DNA of 64,000 nt from Bacteroidetes bacterium HGW-Bacteroidetes-8 (GTDB lineage: Bacteria; Bacteroidota; Bacteroidia; Bacteroidales; UBA932): the NCBI GenBank assembly GCA_002840895.1, contig PHCZ01000003.1, positions 62,001 to 126,000 of the forward strand. Reading direction: 5' to 3'. Position 1 is the stretch's first letter. Each line of letters begins with the position of its first letter. The notes under the pieces are model-generated. The model was not told the origin of the DNA, did no database searches, and saw only the letters and a list, made by a program, of their open reading frames with translations. A program made the position numbers and the translations under genes. Of the stretch, positions 8,370 to 16,572 are shown one piece after another.

Positions 8370-9495
8370 GTACTGCCCACAAACTAAAAGCACCTGCAAA
8401 CCCAAACATAATAAAAATATGTTTGTAGAGATCTGCCAGGCCACTCCCCTTGAGAAAAACCATTCTCATAATCTCTGTAAAATACTTCATCGGGTTGATG
8501 GAGTTTATTACCTGTGCCCATATAGGCATACTGCTAACCGGAGTAAAAAGACCACTTAAAAGAATCATTACCAGCATAAAAAAGAACATTACAAACATTG
8601 CCTGCTGCATTGTTCGTGAGTTGTTTGATATTACCAAACCTAATCCTGAGACCACAATAAGGAATAGAAAAGAGAGAAGATAGAACTCAAAAATACTTCC
8701 TACAGGCACAATCCCGTATAGGAGTTTTGCTAAAATCAGTGTATTTGTAAGAATTATAAACCCGATAACCCAATACGGTATAAGCTTTGAAAAAATAAAG
8801 GTGATCTTTCTCACCGGCGTTACGTTTATCTGCTCAATTGTACCCGCCTCCTTCTCCGAAACAATATTAAGTGCAGGCAGAAAGCCTCCTATTATCGTAA
8901 TTATTATAACTATAAGACCGGGGACCATAAAAAGCTTATAGTCCATTGATGGGTTATATTTACTTAGCGATACTATCTCTATTGAAGATGGCATTGCAGC
9001 TGTTATAGCAGCAGAGGAGCCTCTATTGACTATTTTGCTCTCTATAAGTTCTGCCGAGAAGTCATTAACAACACCTGCAAGATATGAGGCGGCAATGCTC
9101 CCTCTCATACCATCAACCGCATTTGAGGAGATAGAGAGCTCTCTGTTGACTCCATTTACCAGATCTTTTTCAAAATCGGAGGGGATCTCCAAAATAATAT
9201 CACACTCTCCTCTCTCTATTGTTGAGATTGCCTCGTTATAGCTCTCCAAATAGATAGCCTCTTTGAAATATTCCGAACCGGAGGCTTTTTGGGTAAGTCT
9301 CCTTGAATATGTGCTGTTGTCATTATCGACCACGCATAAGCGAATATCTTTCACATCCAGATTCGCTGCCCAGGGCATCAGTATCATCATAACCACCGGA
9401 TAGACAAGTATAAGCTTAGGGAGAAACCTGTTTCTCGCAATCTGTTTAAACTCCTTTTCCAATAAAAATCTGAACATCATAAATTTATTTAGCAA
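8347..9495 (-). CDS. ABC-2 type permease (YbhR/YhhJ-like), distal
   Basis: The 382-residue protein has an N-terminal membrane helix (about 25-45), an extracytoplasmic domain of about 130 residues, then five hydrophobic spans. The SEKEAGTIEQINVTPV segment between spans is the conserved coupling region of ABC-2 exporters, with NPMKYF near the end. This is the topology of the YbhS/YbhR permeases. It is the last gene of the tetR-tolC-hlyD-ABC-ABC-permease-permease operon and lies 9 bases after the other permease. The two permeases are expected to form a heterodimeric channel driven by the two ATPases. The substrate is unknown; drugs, bile salts or lipids are all possible. Confidence 0.92.
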   Translation of the reverse strand: MLNKFMMFRFLLEKEFKQIARNRFLPKLILVYPVVMMILMPWAANLDVKDIRLCVVDNDNSTYSRRLTQKASGSEYFKEAIYLESYNEAISTIERGECDIILEIPSDFEKDLVNGVNRELSISSNAVDGMRGSIAASYLAGVVNDFSAELIESKIVNRGSSAAITAAMPSSIEIVSLSKYNPSMDYKLFMVPGLIVIIITIIGGFLPALNIVSEKEAGTIEQINVTPVRKITFIFSKLIPYWVIGFIILTNTLILAKLLYGIVPVGSIFEFYLLSFLFLIVVSGLGLVISNNSRTMQQAMFVMFFFMLVMILLSGLFTPVSSMPIWAQVINSINPMKYFTEIMRMVFLKGSGLADLYKHIFIMFGFAGAFSLWAVLSYRKNS

Positions 9496-9504
9496 TGTGA
9501 CTCT

Positions 9505-10614
9505 CTACTGAAGCCTGTCTCTAAAACTTCTTAAACTGGCTGTAAGGTAAATGGCTGCCATAGCAACAAGAACAGATAGTTCGGTTACAACAGAGTTTAG
9601 CGGCAATCCCTGAATCATAAGTTTTCTAACAGCCTCTATGTACCATTTTGCAGGTATAAATTGTGCAATAACCTGTAGAATATCGGGCATATTTGATATT
9701 GGATAGATCATCCCGGAGAGCAACATAACCGGCATCATCAGTACAAGCCCCGAAATTAACATCGCTGCCACCTGCGTACTCGCAATGGATGATATGAGCA
9801 ACCCCATAGAGAGAGAGACAAAAATGAATACCAAAGATAGTATCACCAGCCAAAATAGGCTTCCCGTAACAGGGACCCCAAGCAGAAAGACGGAGAGCAG
9901 CAATATTGTTGTCAGATTGACCACCGAAAGTACAAAATATGGAACAACCTTGGAAAGTATCAAAAAGAGAGGGCGCACCGGGGATACAAGAAGAACCTCC
10001 ATTGTACCTGTCTCCTTCTCTCTTACAATTGATATTGAGGTCATCATTGCACATATAAGCATAAGTATCAGACCCATTACTCCCGGAACAAAATTGTACG
10101 AACTCTTCATTTGGGGGTTGTAGAGTAGTCTCACATTCGGGATGGCAACTCCGCCGGAGTGTAGGTTTTTTCCGGCAATATCCAATTCGGCAGACCGGAT
10201 TATTGAAGATGCATATAGAATAATTGATGACGCCATATTCGGGTCTGTTCCATCTGCAGTAAGCCCCAAGCGGGCACTCCCCTGATGCATCAATTTCTCC
10301 CGGAACCTTTCACTGTAGTTAAGAATAAGAGATACCTCTCCTCCTCTTAAGAGAGCATCTGCCTGCTGCTCTGTTGTAATCATCTTATATGGTCTAAAAT
10401 ACTCCCCTGCTGTTAATCTCTCTGTTATCATTGTTGTAGCAGCATCCCGGGATGGATCCATTATTGCAACTTTCACATTTTTCACCTCGTTTGTTAGTGC
10501 AAATCCAAATAGAATTATTTGGACAACAGGCATAAGAAGTAAAATAAGCACGCTCCTTCCATCTCTGAATATATGGAGAAACTCCTTTCTGACGAATATA
10601 AAAAATTGTCTCAT
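9505..10614 (-). CDS. ABC-2 type permease (YbhS-like), proximal
   Basis: This is the 369-residue partner of the downstream permease, with the same plan: an N-terminal span at about 20-40 (SVLILLLMPVVQIILFGFAL), a periplasmic domain, then five spans. The EKETGTMEVLLVSPV coupling motif is present, as is the FIPAKWYIEAVR segment of the YhhJ/YbhS group. Its start overlaps the end of the ATPase gene by four bases (ATGA), so translation is coupled. Together with the HlyD adaptor and TolC channel encoded upstream it is predicted to form a tripartite pump across both membranes. Confidence 0.93.
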   Translation of the reverse strand: MRQFFIFVRKEFLHIFRDGRSVLILLLMPVVQIILFGFALTNEVKNVKVAIMDPSRDAATTMITERLTAGEYFRPYKMITTEQQADALLRGGEVSLILNYSERFREKLMHQGSARLGLTADGTDPNMASSIILYASSIIRSAELDIAGKNLHSGGVAIPNVRLLYNPQMKSSYNFVPGVMGLILMLICAMMTSISIVREKETGTMEVLLVSPVRPLFLILSKVVPYFVLSVVNLTTILLLSVFLLGVPVTGSLFWLVILSLVFIFVSLSMGLLISSIASTQVAAMLISGLVLMMPVMLLSGMIYPISNMPDILQVIAQFIPAKWYIEAVRKLMIQGLPLNSVVTELSVLVAMAAIYLTASLRSFRDRLQ

Positions 10615-11363
10615 CGTTTAGAGTTTGCAAGTTGATAAAAGACCTCATCCATACTTTTTGCACCATACTTTAACTTAAGGTTTGCAGGTGTATCTAATGC
10701 GTCAATCGCACCATCCTTCATTATTGATACCCGGCTGCAGTACTCTGCCTCATCCATATAGTGAGTCGTTACAAAGATTGTGATTCCCCGCTCTGCAGCA
10801 TCGTAGATAAGCTCCCAAAACTGTCGCCTTGCTTTGGGGTCTACCCCGCCGGTCGGCTCGTCCAGAAAAACAATGCCCGGGTTATGTATTATTGCTACTG
10901 AGAATGCCAGCTTCTGTTTCCACCCTGCGGGCAGTGACTTTACCATTGTGTTTCTCTCTTGAGTAAAACCAAGTTCGTGGAGCATTCTCTCAGTCGTTTG
11001 GGATATTTCTCTCTCCTTTAATCCATAAATTCCTCCAAAGAGCCGGAAGTTCTCCCACACTCGCAGGTCGTCATAAAGCGAGAAGCGCTGACTCATATAT
11101 CCTATATTGGCCTTTACTCTTTCCGGCTCTCTTGTAATGTCGAAGCCTGCCACAGATCCTCGGCCTGATGTGGGTTTAAGAAGGCCGCACAGCATCTTCA
11201 TCGCAGTTGTTTTTCCAGCACCGTTTGCTCCTAGAAAACCGAATATCTCCCCCTTATTCACCTCAAACGAGATAGAGTTCACCGCTGTGAATTTTCCGAA
11301 AACCTTTGTCAGATTCTCAACAAATATTACAGGTTTCATATTTTCTCCCGAGTTGTTATTCAT
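10611..11363 (-). CDS. ABC transporter ATP-binding protein, second of pair
   Basis: This 250-residue nucleotide-binding domain has Walker A GANGAGKTT, Walker B IVFLDEPTGG and H-loop TTHYMDEAEYC. The signature motif reads LPAGWKQKL in place of the usual LSGGxxQ, so this site may be catalytically weaker than the other. I chose the ATG at 11363, which overlaps the upstream ATPase's stop region and suggests coupling; an internal start at 11339 (MKPVIFVENLTK) would also give a full domain. A longer in-frame extension to 11417 would lie inside the upstream gene and looks spurious. In E. coli YbhF the two ATPase domains are fused; here they are separate. Confidence 0.92.
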   Translation of the reverse strand: MNNNSGENMKPVIFVENLTKVFGKFTAVNSISFEVNKGEIFGFLGANGAGKTTAMKMLCGLLKPTSGRGSVAGFDITREPERVKANIGYMSQRFSLYDDLRVWENFRLFGGIYGLKEREISQTTERMLHELGFTQERNTMVKSLPAGWKQKLAFSVAIIHNPGIVFLDEPTGGVDPKARRQFWELIYDAAERGITIFVTTHYMDEAEYCSRVSIMKDGAIDALDTPANLKLKYGAKSMDEVFYQLANSKR

Positions 11364-12300
11364 ATCCCTCTTTATTTGCAGAGAACTCCATATAGCAATC
11401 CTCAATGGTTGGAGCAATCACTTTTATGTGAAAATTTCTCTCTCCTCTTTCCTCTAGTTTTTGGGTAAGGGAGTCAATATAGTTATGGTTGTAAAGCTTC
11501 TTATCAATAGCTATATGATGTTCCTGACCAAAAGAATATACGCTCTTAACTTCATTATAACTTCTTAGTTCTTTTAGTAGCGAATGCATATCATCTCCCC
11601 ATATTGCAAGAAGAGTGTTTTGGTATGAGTCAATAACACCACGGGGTGAGTCACTGCTTAAAACTCTCCCCTCTTTAATAAGTGCGACTCTGTCGCATAA
11701 GAGTGCCTCATCCATATATGAGGTGGATACCACTATAGTGATCCCATATGTTTTCAGCCTCTCCAGCATCTGCCAAAACTCTCTCCTGGAGACCGGGTCT
11801 ACCCCGGTTGTCGGTTCATCCAGAAAGAGAACAGATGGCTTGTGGATCAGTGCACAGCTAAGGGCAAGCTTCTGCTTCATACCGCCCGAGAGGCGGGAGG
11901 CTCTTCTGCTACCAAAAGGTGCAATATCCTTAAAGATGTTCTCTATAAGCGGATAGTTATCTGCCACCTTTACATTGAAGACAGATGCAAAGAAGGAGAG
12001 GTTTTCGTCTACCGTCAAATCTCCATAGAGAGAGAATCTTCCCGGCATATAACCTATTATCCTCCTTATGGATTTATAATCTCTCTTGATGTCAAAGCCT
12101 TCAATGGTGGCAACTCCGCTATCCGGAAGAATCAATGTTGTAAGAATCCTAAATAGAGTACTCTTCCCTGCACCATCCGGCCCTATGAGACCGAACATCT
12201 CCCCTTTTTGTACGGAGAGAGATAGGTCATCCAGTGCTTTAACTGAGGAGTAGTTTTTAGATACCCCTTTAGCCTCTACAGATATATCGCTACTCTTCAA
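11356..12300 (-). CDS. ABC transporter ATP-binding protein, first of pair
   Basis: This is a 314-residue ATPase with canonical motifs: Walker A GPDGAGKST, signature LSGGMKQKLALSCALI, Walker B VLFLDEPTTG and switch region TSYMDEALLCDR. After about residue 225 there is a C-terminal extension of the kind often annotated DUF4162 in drug-export ATPases. It lies 33 bases downstream of the HlyD adaptor gene and overlaps the next ATPase gene. It is predicted to power the ABC-2 exporter. Its intact signature motif contrasts with the altered one of its partner. Confidence 0.94.
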   Translation of the reverse strand: MKSSDISVEAKGVSKNYSSVKALDDLSLSVQKGEMFGLIGPDGAGKSTLFRILTTLILPDSGVATIEGFDIKRDYKSIRRIIGYMPGRFSLYGDLTVDENLSFFASVFNVKVADNYPLIENIFKDIAPFGSRRASRLSGGMKQKLALSCALIHKPSVLFLDEPTTGVDPVSRREFWQMLERLKTYGITIVVSTSYMDEALLCDRVALIKEGRVLSSDSPRGVIDSYQNTLLAIWGDDMHSLLKELRSYNEVKSVYSFGQEHHIAIDKKLYNHNYIDSLTQKLEERGERNFHIKVIAPTIEDCYMEFSANKEGYE

Positions 12301-12333
12301 AACCTGATGTTTAATCCTGTTAATAACTATTGG

Positions 12334-13230
12334 CTATTTTTTAAACTTCGCATCGCCGTACATCCCCGTTTTAATATATCCATCATTTTTTACGGCAATC
12401 TTTACTGCATAAACCAAGTTCGATCTCTGATCCGGGGTCTGAATATTTTTAGGGGTAAACTCTGCCTCCTGAGATATCCAAGAAACAACTCCTGCGTACT
12501 CCTTTTTTGTCTCTTCATCAAAACCGGTAAATATTGATGCCTCATCTCCCACTTTAATCTCGGAGAGAACTTTTGCCGAAACATATGCCCGTAGTATGAG
12601 ATTATCCAGATCTGCCATCTTTAGCAGTGGTTGCCCCACACCCCGAAACTCTCCCTGGTTGGCATACTTAACAGAAATTGTACCCGATATTGGAGCGATA
12701 ATCATACTTTTTCTAATGAGGTCCTCAGTTTGAGCTATCTGAATCTCTATTGCAGCACCCTCTTTATCTGCAGATAGGTTACCACTCTCCAGAGCGGAGC
12801 GCTGGGCATCAATCTGCCTCTGCAGTGTAGATATCTGAGCTTCTATATCTTCCAGATTTTTTCTGTTCCCGGCGTCTGCCCTTACCAACTTTTGAGCCCT
12901 CTCTCTCTCCACCTCAAGGTTAGTTATCTGCTGTTTTAATACAGCAATCTGTTTAGAGACATCTGCCCTTCTTGCCCTTACAGCCTGATTGCTCACAAGT
13001 AGTCTTCTCTTTTGGAAACTTAGCTGAATTGTATCTATGTAGCCTAAAACTGAGCCGCTATCTACCTTGGTGCCCTCTTCTGCCCATAACTCCATAACCC
13101 TTCCGGTTGCCTCAGATGATACAATAAGCTCTGTCGCTTCAAACCTGCCGGATGCGTCATACTCCCCTTTACTATCCCTGCAGGCTAAGATGGCCGGCAA
13201 CAGGATAAGGATAACAAAAAACCTATTCAT
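12334..13230 (-). CDS. HlyD-family periplasmic adaptor lipoprotein
   Basis: The 298-residue protein begins with a short hydrophobic stretch and a lipobox-like LPAILAC, with C17 as the predicted acylated residue, so it is probably a lipoprotein of the cytoplasmic membrane. A biotinyl-lipoyl strand set (SSEATGRVMELWAEEG, VDSGSVLGYID) flanks a long coiled coil of about residues 75-165, rich in Q, R and E. A barrel-sandwich return (IIAPISGTISVKYANQGEF) follows. This is the membrane-fusion protein design, closest to YbhG. It lies between tolC and the ATPase genes of the same operon and would link the ABC permease to TolC. Confidence 0.93.
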   Translation of the reverse strand: MNRFFVILILLPAILACRDSKGEYDASGRFEATELIVSSEATGRVMELWAEEGTKVDSGSVLGYIDTIQLSFQKRRLLVSNQAVRARRADVSKQIAVLKQQITNLEVERERAQKLVRADAGNRKNLEDIEAQISTLQRQIDAQRSALESGNLSADKEGAAIEIQIAQTEDLIRKSMIIAPISGTISVKYANQGEFRGVGQPLLKMADLDNLILRAYVSAKVLSEIKVGDEASIFTGFDEETKKEYAGVVSWISQEAEFTPKNIQTPDQRSNLVYAVKIAVKNDGYIKTGMYGDAKFKK

Positions 13231-13236
13231 ATAAAA

Positions 13237-14547
13237 CTAGTTGTTAAGTGTATATTTTAATTCCGTATGTGCCATAATTAGCTCGATCTCCCTCCTCCGC
13301 AAAGCGCTTCGTGCAATATCCAGAATATTAAGCTCTCTCAGATACTCCGAAACCGAAATGGTTCCACCCTCCAGCTTCTTCTCCGCGGCATCTTTAAGTG
13401 ACACTCTAAGTTCTATCATCTTACGGTCATCTTCCAGCAGCTCCTGCAGCTTCTTAATTTTGCTGTTTACTCCGGTACTTTTAAGTCGTATATTGTATAG
13501 AAAAAGCTCTCTTTGTGTATCTATTTCGCTCTGCCTTAAGGATATCAATCTCAATTCGTCTCTTTTTGTATAGAGAGATCCAAGATTCCAGACAACCTTA
13601 ATACCTGCTGTATAAAAACCCGCAAACTCATCTTTTAACATATTAAGTCCGGGCCTTCCGTACCCCGCCTGAAGATATGCACCTAACTTGGGTAGAGATC
13701 TTGAATCAATCACAGCTCTCTCTCTCTCCAGAGAGTTTTGACGGGAAATAAACAGATTGAGCTCAGGTCGCATAATCTCTTTATTTTCTGCACTTTTTAC
13801 AAGAGGTACCTGAAGCGTTGAGTTTTGATTAAACTCTACGCCTGTAATTTGCGAAAGCATAGTAAAAAAGGCCTCTTTGTCGCTTATGAGTTCTCTCATT
13901 CTCTGTTTTAGAGAGATTAGCTCTACCTCAACTGCGCTGAGGTCACTTCTGTTTGCAGCACCTGCGTAGATATATGACTCTACCCGCTCCTTTGCGCGAT
14001 TAAGCTCCCTCTCTGCAATACGTAGCTCCTGAATATACCCCTCTGCTAAAAGAATTCCGAAATAGATGTTATGAACCCTCTCTCTTAAAGTGTATAGCTC
14101 AACCTCGACCTCCATCCTCTGAGATGCGGCAGTTGCCTCACTCTGCTTTTTGTACGCACCGGAGATTCCTCCATCCCAGATTGTCTGCTCAACATTAACA
14201 ATTGCCGAGTACTGATCTTTACTCATCGGGTCTATTGCCATACCTGGAAACACGATAGGAATTGAAGTGACATCGGACTGATAGCTCCCTTTTGCAGAGA
14301 GTGCCACTTGAGGCAGATGGCTTTTGGCTATGTTCCGGATTGTATACTCTTTTGCTTTTTCGATAAGATCATATCTTTTAATCAAAGGATAATTTTGAGT
14401 GGCTAACTCGACACACTCCTCTAATGTGTGTTTTCTTACCGCCTGCTCTTGGCCCAGTGCGGGATTTTGCATAGCTGGCAAATTTTGTTCACCTGACGGC
14501 ATTAATGAGAGCACTGTCAATATAGCCGTAAATAAAACTACTTGCAT
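13237..14547 (-). CDS. TolC family outer-membrane efflux protein
   Basis: The 436-residue protein has a hydrophobic N-terminal signal, then TLEECVELATQNYPLIK, the usual start of TolC repeats. Long amphipathic helices, a GxYQSDV-type beta segment and a second repeat (PELNLFISRQNSLE, with GYGRPGLNML) follow. Full length and two-repeat structure support a complete trimeric channel subunit. The hlyD gene starts 6 bases downstream. Compare the much shorter TolC-like protein in the polysaccharide locus at 33872-34594. Confidence 0.93.
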   Translation of the reverse strand: MQVVLFTAILTVLSLMPSGEQNLPAMQNPALGQEQAVRKHTLEECVELATQNYPLIKRYDLIEKAKEYTIRNIAKSHLPQVALSAKGSYQSDVTSIPIVFPGMAIDPMSKDQYSAIVNVEQTIWDGGISGAYKKQSEATAASQRMEVEVELYTLRERVHNIYFGILLAEGYIQELRIAERELNRAKERVESYIYAGAANRSDLSAVEVELISLKQRMRELISDKEAFFTMLSQITGVEFNQNSTLQVPLVKSAENKEIMRPELNLFISRQNSLERERAVIDSRSLPKLGAYLQAGYGRPGLNMLKDEFAGFYTAGIKVVWNLGSLYTKRDELRLISLRQSEIDTQRELFLYNIRLKSTGVNSKIKKLQELLEDDRKMIELRVSLKDAAEKKLEGGTISVSEYLRELNILDIARSALRRREIELIMAHTELKYTLNN

Positions 14548-14568
14548 ATTATCGTTTATAAATTATTA

Positions 14569-15216
14569 TCAAATATTTTCATTAATACATATTCCTCCCC
14601 ATACCGTGAGAAAAACCTCTTCGCTCCTCAACTTTGTAAATTTTACAAACTCTTCAAAGGAGTAATCTCTTACGTGAGAGATCAGGGGTTGGGCTATGTA
14701 GACAAAAAGATTCAACGAGAGGATATTCAGGAATAGATCAAACGCAGAGATATCCCTTACCCTTCCGGCTTCAATCTCTTTTTTTAATTCCGAATCAATT
14801 CCGGATAGAAGAGAGCCAACAGTATCCTTAATTTTCTCTGCAATAACTCTAAACCGAACCGGATTTGTTGTCATTTCGTTTATTATAAGAAACGGAAGAC
14901 GGGGGTTCTGAGATATTATCTCCGAATGACTTTCAATTATGCTCCGTACAACATCCTTGAAATTTGCAGATCTCTCTTTAGATAGCACTACCGCAGAGAT
15001 GAAGCTGACAAACTTCTTCTCAAAGAGCTTTTCGAAGAGCCTCTCTTTTGTTCGAAAATAGTAGTGTATGAGAGCCTGGTTACAGCCGACTCTTTTAGCA
15101 ATTTCTGTTGTAGAGGTCATAGCGTACCCCTTCTCCAGAAAGATATCTTCGGCAACATTAAGTATCATCTGCTCTACATTTTCACTCTTTTCACGACGCA
15201 CTTTTTTATTAGCCAT
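14569..15216 (-). CDS. TetR family transcriptional regulator
   Basis: The 215-residue repressor has an N-terminal TetR helix-turn-helix: TSTTEIAKRVGCNQALIHYYF followed by the RTKERLFEKLF recognition extension. It is the first gene of the efflux operon, 21 bases upstream of tolC. This is the same arrangement as CecR with YbhGFSR in enterobacteria, which suggests it represses its own operon and responds to a pump substrate. A perfect 7-2-7 palindrome lies 16 bases upstream of its start and is the likely operator. The C-terminal ligand domain is not informative by eye. Confidence 0.94.
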   Translation of the reverse strand: MANKKVRREKSENVEQMILNVAEDIFLEKGYAMTSTTEIAKRVGCNQALIHYYFRTKERLFEKLFEKKFVSFISAVVLSKERSANFKDVVRSIIESHSEIISQNPRLPFLIINEMTTNPVRFRVIAEKIKDTVGSLLSGIDSELKKEIEAGRVRDISAFDLFLNILSLNLFVYIAQPLISHVRDYSFEEFVKFTKLRSEEVFLTVWGGICINENI

Positions 15217-15231
15217 ATTTAATATATTTGT

Positions 15232-15247
15232 TTAATAGCTCTATTAA
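15232..15247. promoter_or_regulatory. Candidate TetR operator palindrome
   Basis: TTAATAG (15232-15238) and CTATTAA (15241-15247) form a perfect inverted repeat around two bases. It sits 16-31 bases upstream of tetR in the divergent region shared with the first LruC gene, the expected place for an autoregulatory site. Confidence 0.45.
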
Positions 15248-15304
15248 TTGTCTGCAAATATCTTTACAATTATCGATATATGCAAAAAAAATCCTATTTT
15301 TATG

Positions 15305-15312
15305 TAAATTTG
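15305..15312 (+). promoter_or_regulatory. Putative -7 box of first LruC lipoprotein gene
   Basis: TAAATTTG is an exact TAnnTTTG match 26 bases before the ATG at 15338. No good -33 TTTG is seen at the right distance. Confidence 0.4.
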
Positions 15313-15337
15313 CATCGTAGCTAAAAATTGAAATAAG

Positions 15338-16474
15338 ATGATATACAGAATATTAATATTATTGACAATCATAGTCTCCTCCTGTATAAAAATTCCTAAG
15401 GATAGCTATGTATCTGAACTTAAAGTTCCTTTTGAGTTTGACTGGAAGACTATAGAGGCTCAAACAGTAAAAATTGTGGAGCTCTCTAATGTGATTAATG
15501 ACAAAGGGGATACAATTGCAACCCTTTTGCCTCCCGGAGATTATAACCTGACTGTAGTAAAAAACAGCACTCTCTCTGTAGTTAAGAGTAACAGTGCTCC
15601 TGCCACCAAAGCTATTGGGGGTTCTATTAAAGAGGCGGTCTACTTTCCATCAAAGGGGAGATATGCAACTGTTATGTTTGAAGACCTCTTCCCCTCAAAG
15701 GGAGATATGGATATGAACGATGCGGTCTTTGGACTAAATATTGAGTTTTACGTAGATAACCAGAGTAACGTCAGGGCTTTCAGGATAAATATTCAGCCCA
15801 GGGCAATTGGCAGCTCTTACGCATCTATCGGGCTGGCAGCCTCTATCTATACATTCCCCGGAATATCATTTGTAGAGAAGATTGCCCACTCCTCAAACTC
15901 CTATGTGAACGATCTTTTCCGGGTTAACGCTGCGGGTGGCGAATACTCGGTTGAGCAGGGAAATCTATTTGATGTTATTCCTATAACAGGAAATTTTAGA
16001 GCCTACTTTAACAATAGCGCAGATCTCTTCCTCAACGTAAGAAACATAGACCCCTTTACCTCAACTCAGGAGTTCTATGTAGATGTTGAACTTAAACCTA
16101 ACTCCAAATTCCCGTTCTCATCTCTCACCCTTCTGGAACCCGCAGCTACCGGCAAAGTAAATATAGACATCTTTGGAGTATTCGGAGGAAGAGGGAAAGA
16201 GGTTCATTTTAAAGATGGACGCCCAACCAACTATTTCTATTACCCATACTTTGTAAGCACCAATACCACAAACTTTGCCACAGTAGACAATTGGGTATGG
16301 GCAGTGTTAAGTGACCAATCAATCAGGCACCCACAGGAGTTCAAAAAGATATACCACGCCTACCCGAATTTCAAGAGTTGGGCAGAGAGCGGCGGTGGCG
16401 GTGGCGCCGGTTGGTATACTCCTGCTGTACTGGATAGCCTATGGACAGGCGGCAACTTTAGTTATGTGAATTAG
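15338..16474 (+). CDS. LruC domain-containing lipoprotein (short)
   Basis: The 378-residue exported protein has a lipobox ending TIIVSSC, with C16 predicted to be acylated. A short PFEFDWKTIE segment recurs as PDFDWKTVK in the next gene. From about residue 104 the LruC domain runs to near the end: YATVMFEDLFPSKGD, then an acidic DMDMNDAV loop at 123-130 that may bind calcium, the INIQPRAIGSSY strand and a terminal REVHF-type motif. A glycine-rich stretch lies near residue 354. The family is named after a Leptospira antigen and is common in Bacteroidota; its function is unknown. It is probably surface or periplasmic. Confidence 0.85.
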   Translation: MIYRILILLTIIVSSCIKIPKDSYVSELKVPFEFDWKTIEAQTVKIVELSNVINDKGDTIATLLPPGDYNLTVVKNSTLSVVKSNSAPATKAIGGSIKEAVYFPSKGRYATVMFEDLFPSKGDMDMNDAVFGLNIEFYVDNQSNVRAFRINIQPRAIGSSYASIGLAASIYTFPGISFVEKIAHSSNSYVNDLFRVNAAGGEYSVEQGNLFDVIPITGNFRAYFNNSADLFLNVRNIDPFTSTQEFYVDVELKPNSKFPFSSLTLLEPAATGKVNIDIFGVFGGRGKEVHFKDGRPTNYFYYPYFVSTNTTNFATVDNWVWAVLSDQSIRHPQEFKKIYHAYPNFKSWAESGGGGGAGWYTPAVLDSLWTGGNFSYVN

Positions 16475-16523
16475 TTACGCGAAAAAAAATTCAAAAGAGC
16501 ATCAACATTTGATAAATATTTTC

Positions 16524-16531
16524 TATATTTG
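16524..16531 (+). promoter_or_regulatory. Putative -7 box of second LruC gene
   Basis: TATATTTG is an exact -7 match, 41 bases before the GTG at 16573. It suggests the second LruC gene has its own promoter. Confidence 0.4.
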
Positions 16532-16572
16532 CAAATAATTTTATTAACAATTGTTGAAAACTCTTTACTGCT

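Noticed and set aside
11364-11417. Longer start for the second ABC ATPase
   Set aside because: The extension lies inside the upstream ATPase gene and does not resemble the family; the ATG at 11363 or 11339 fits better.
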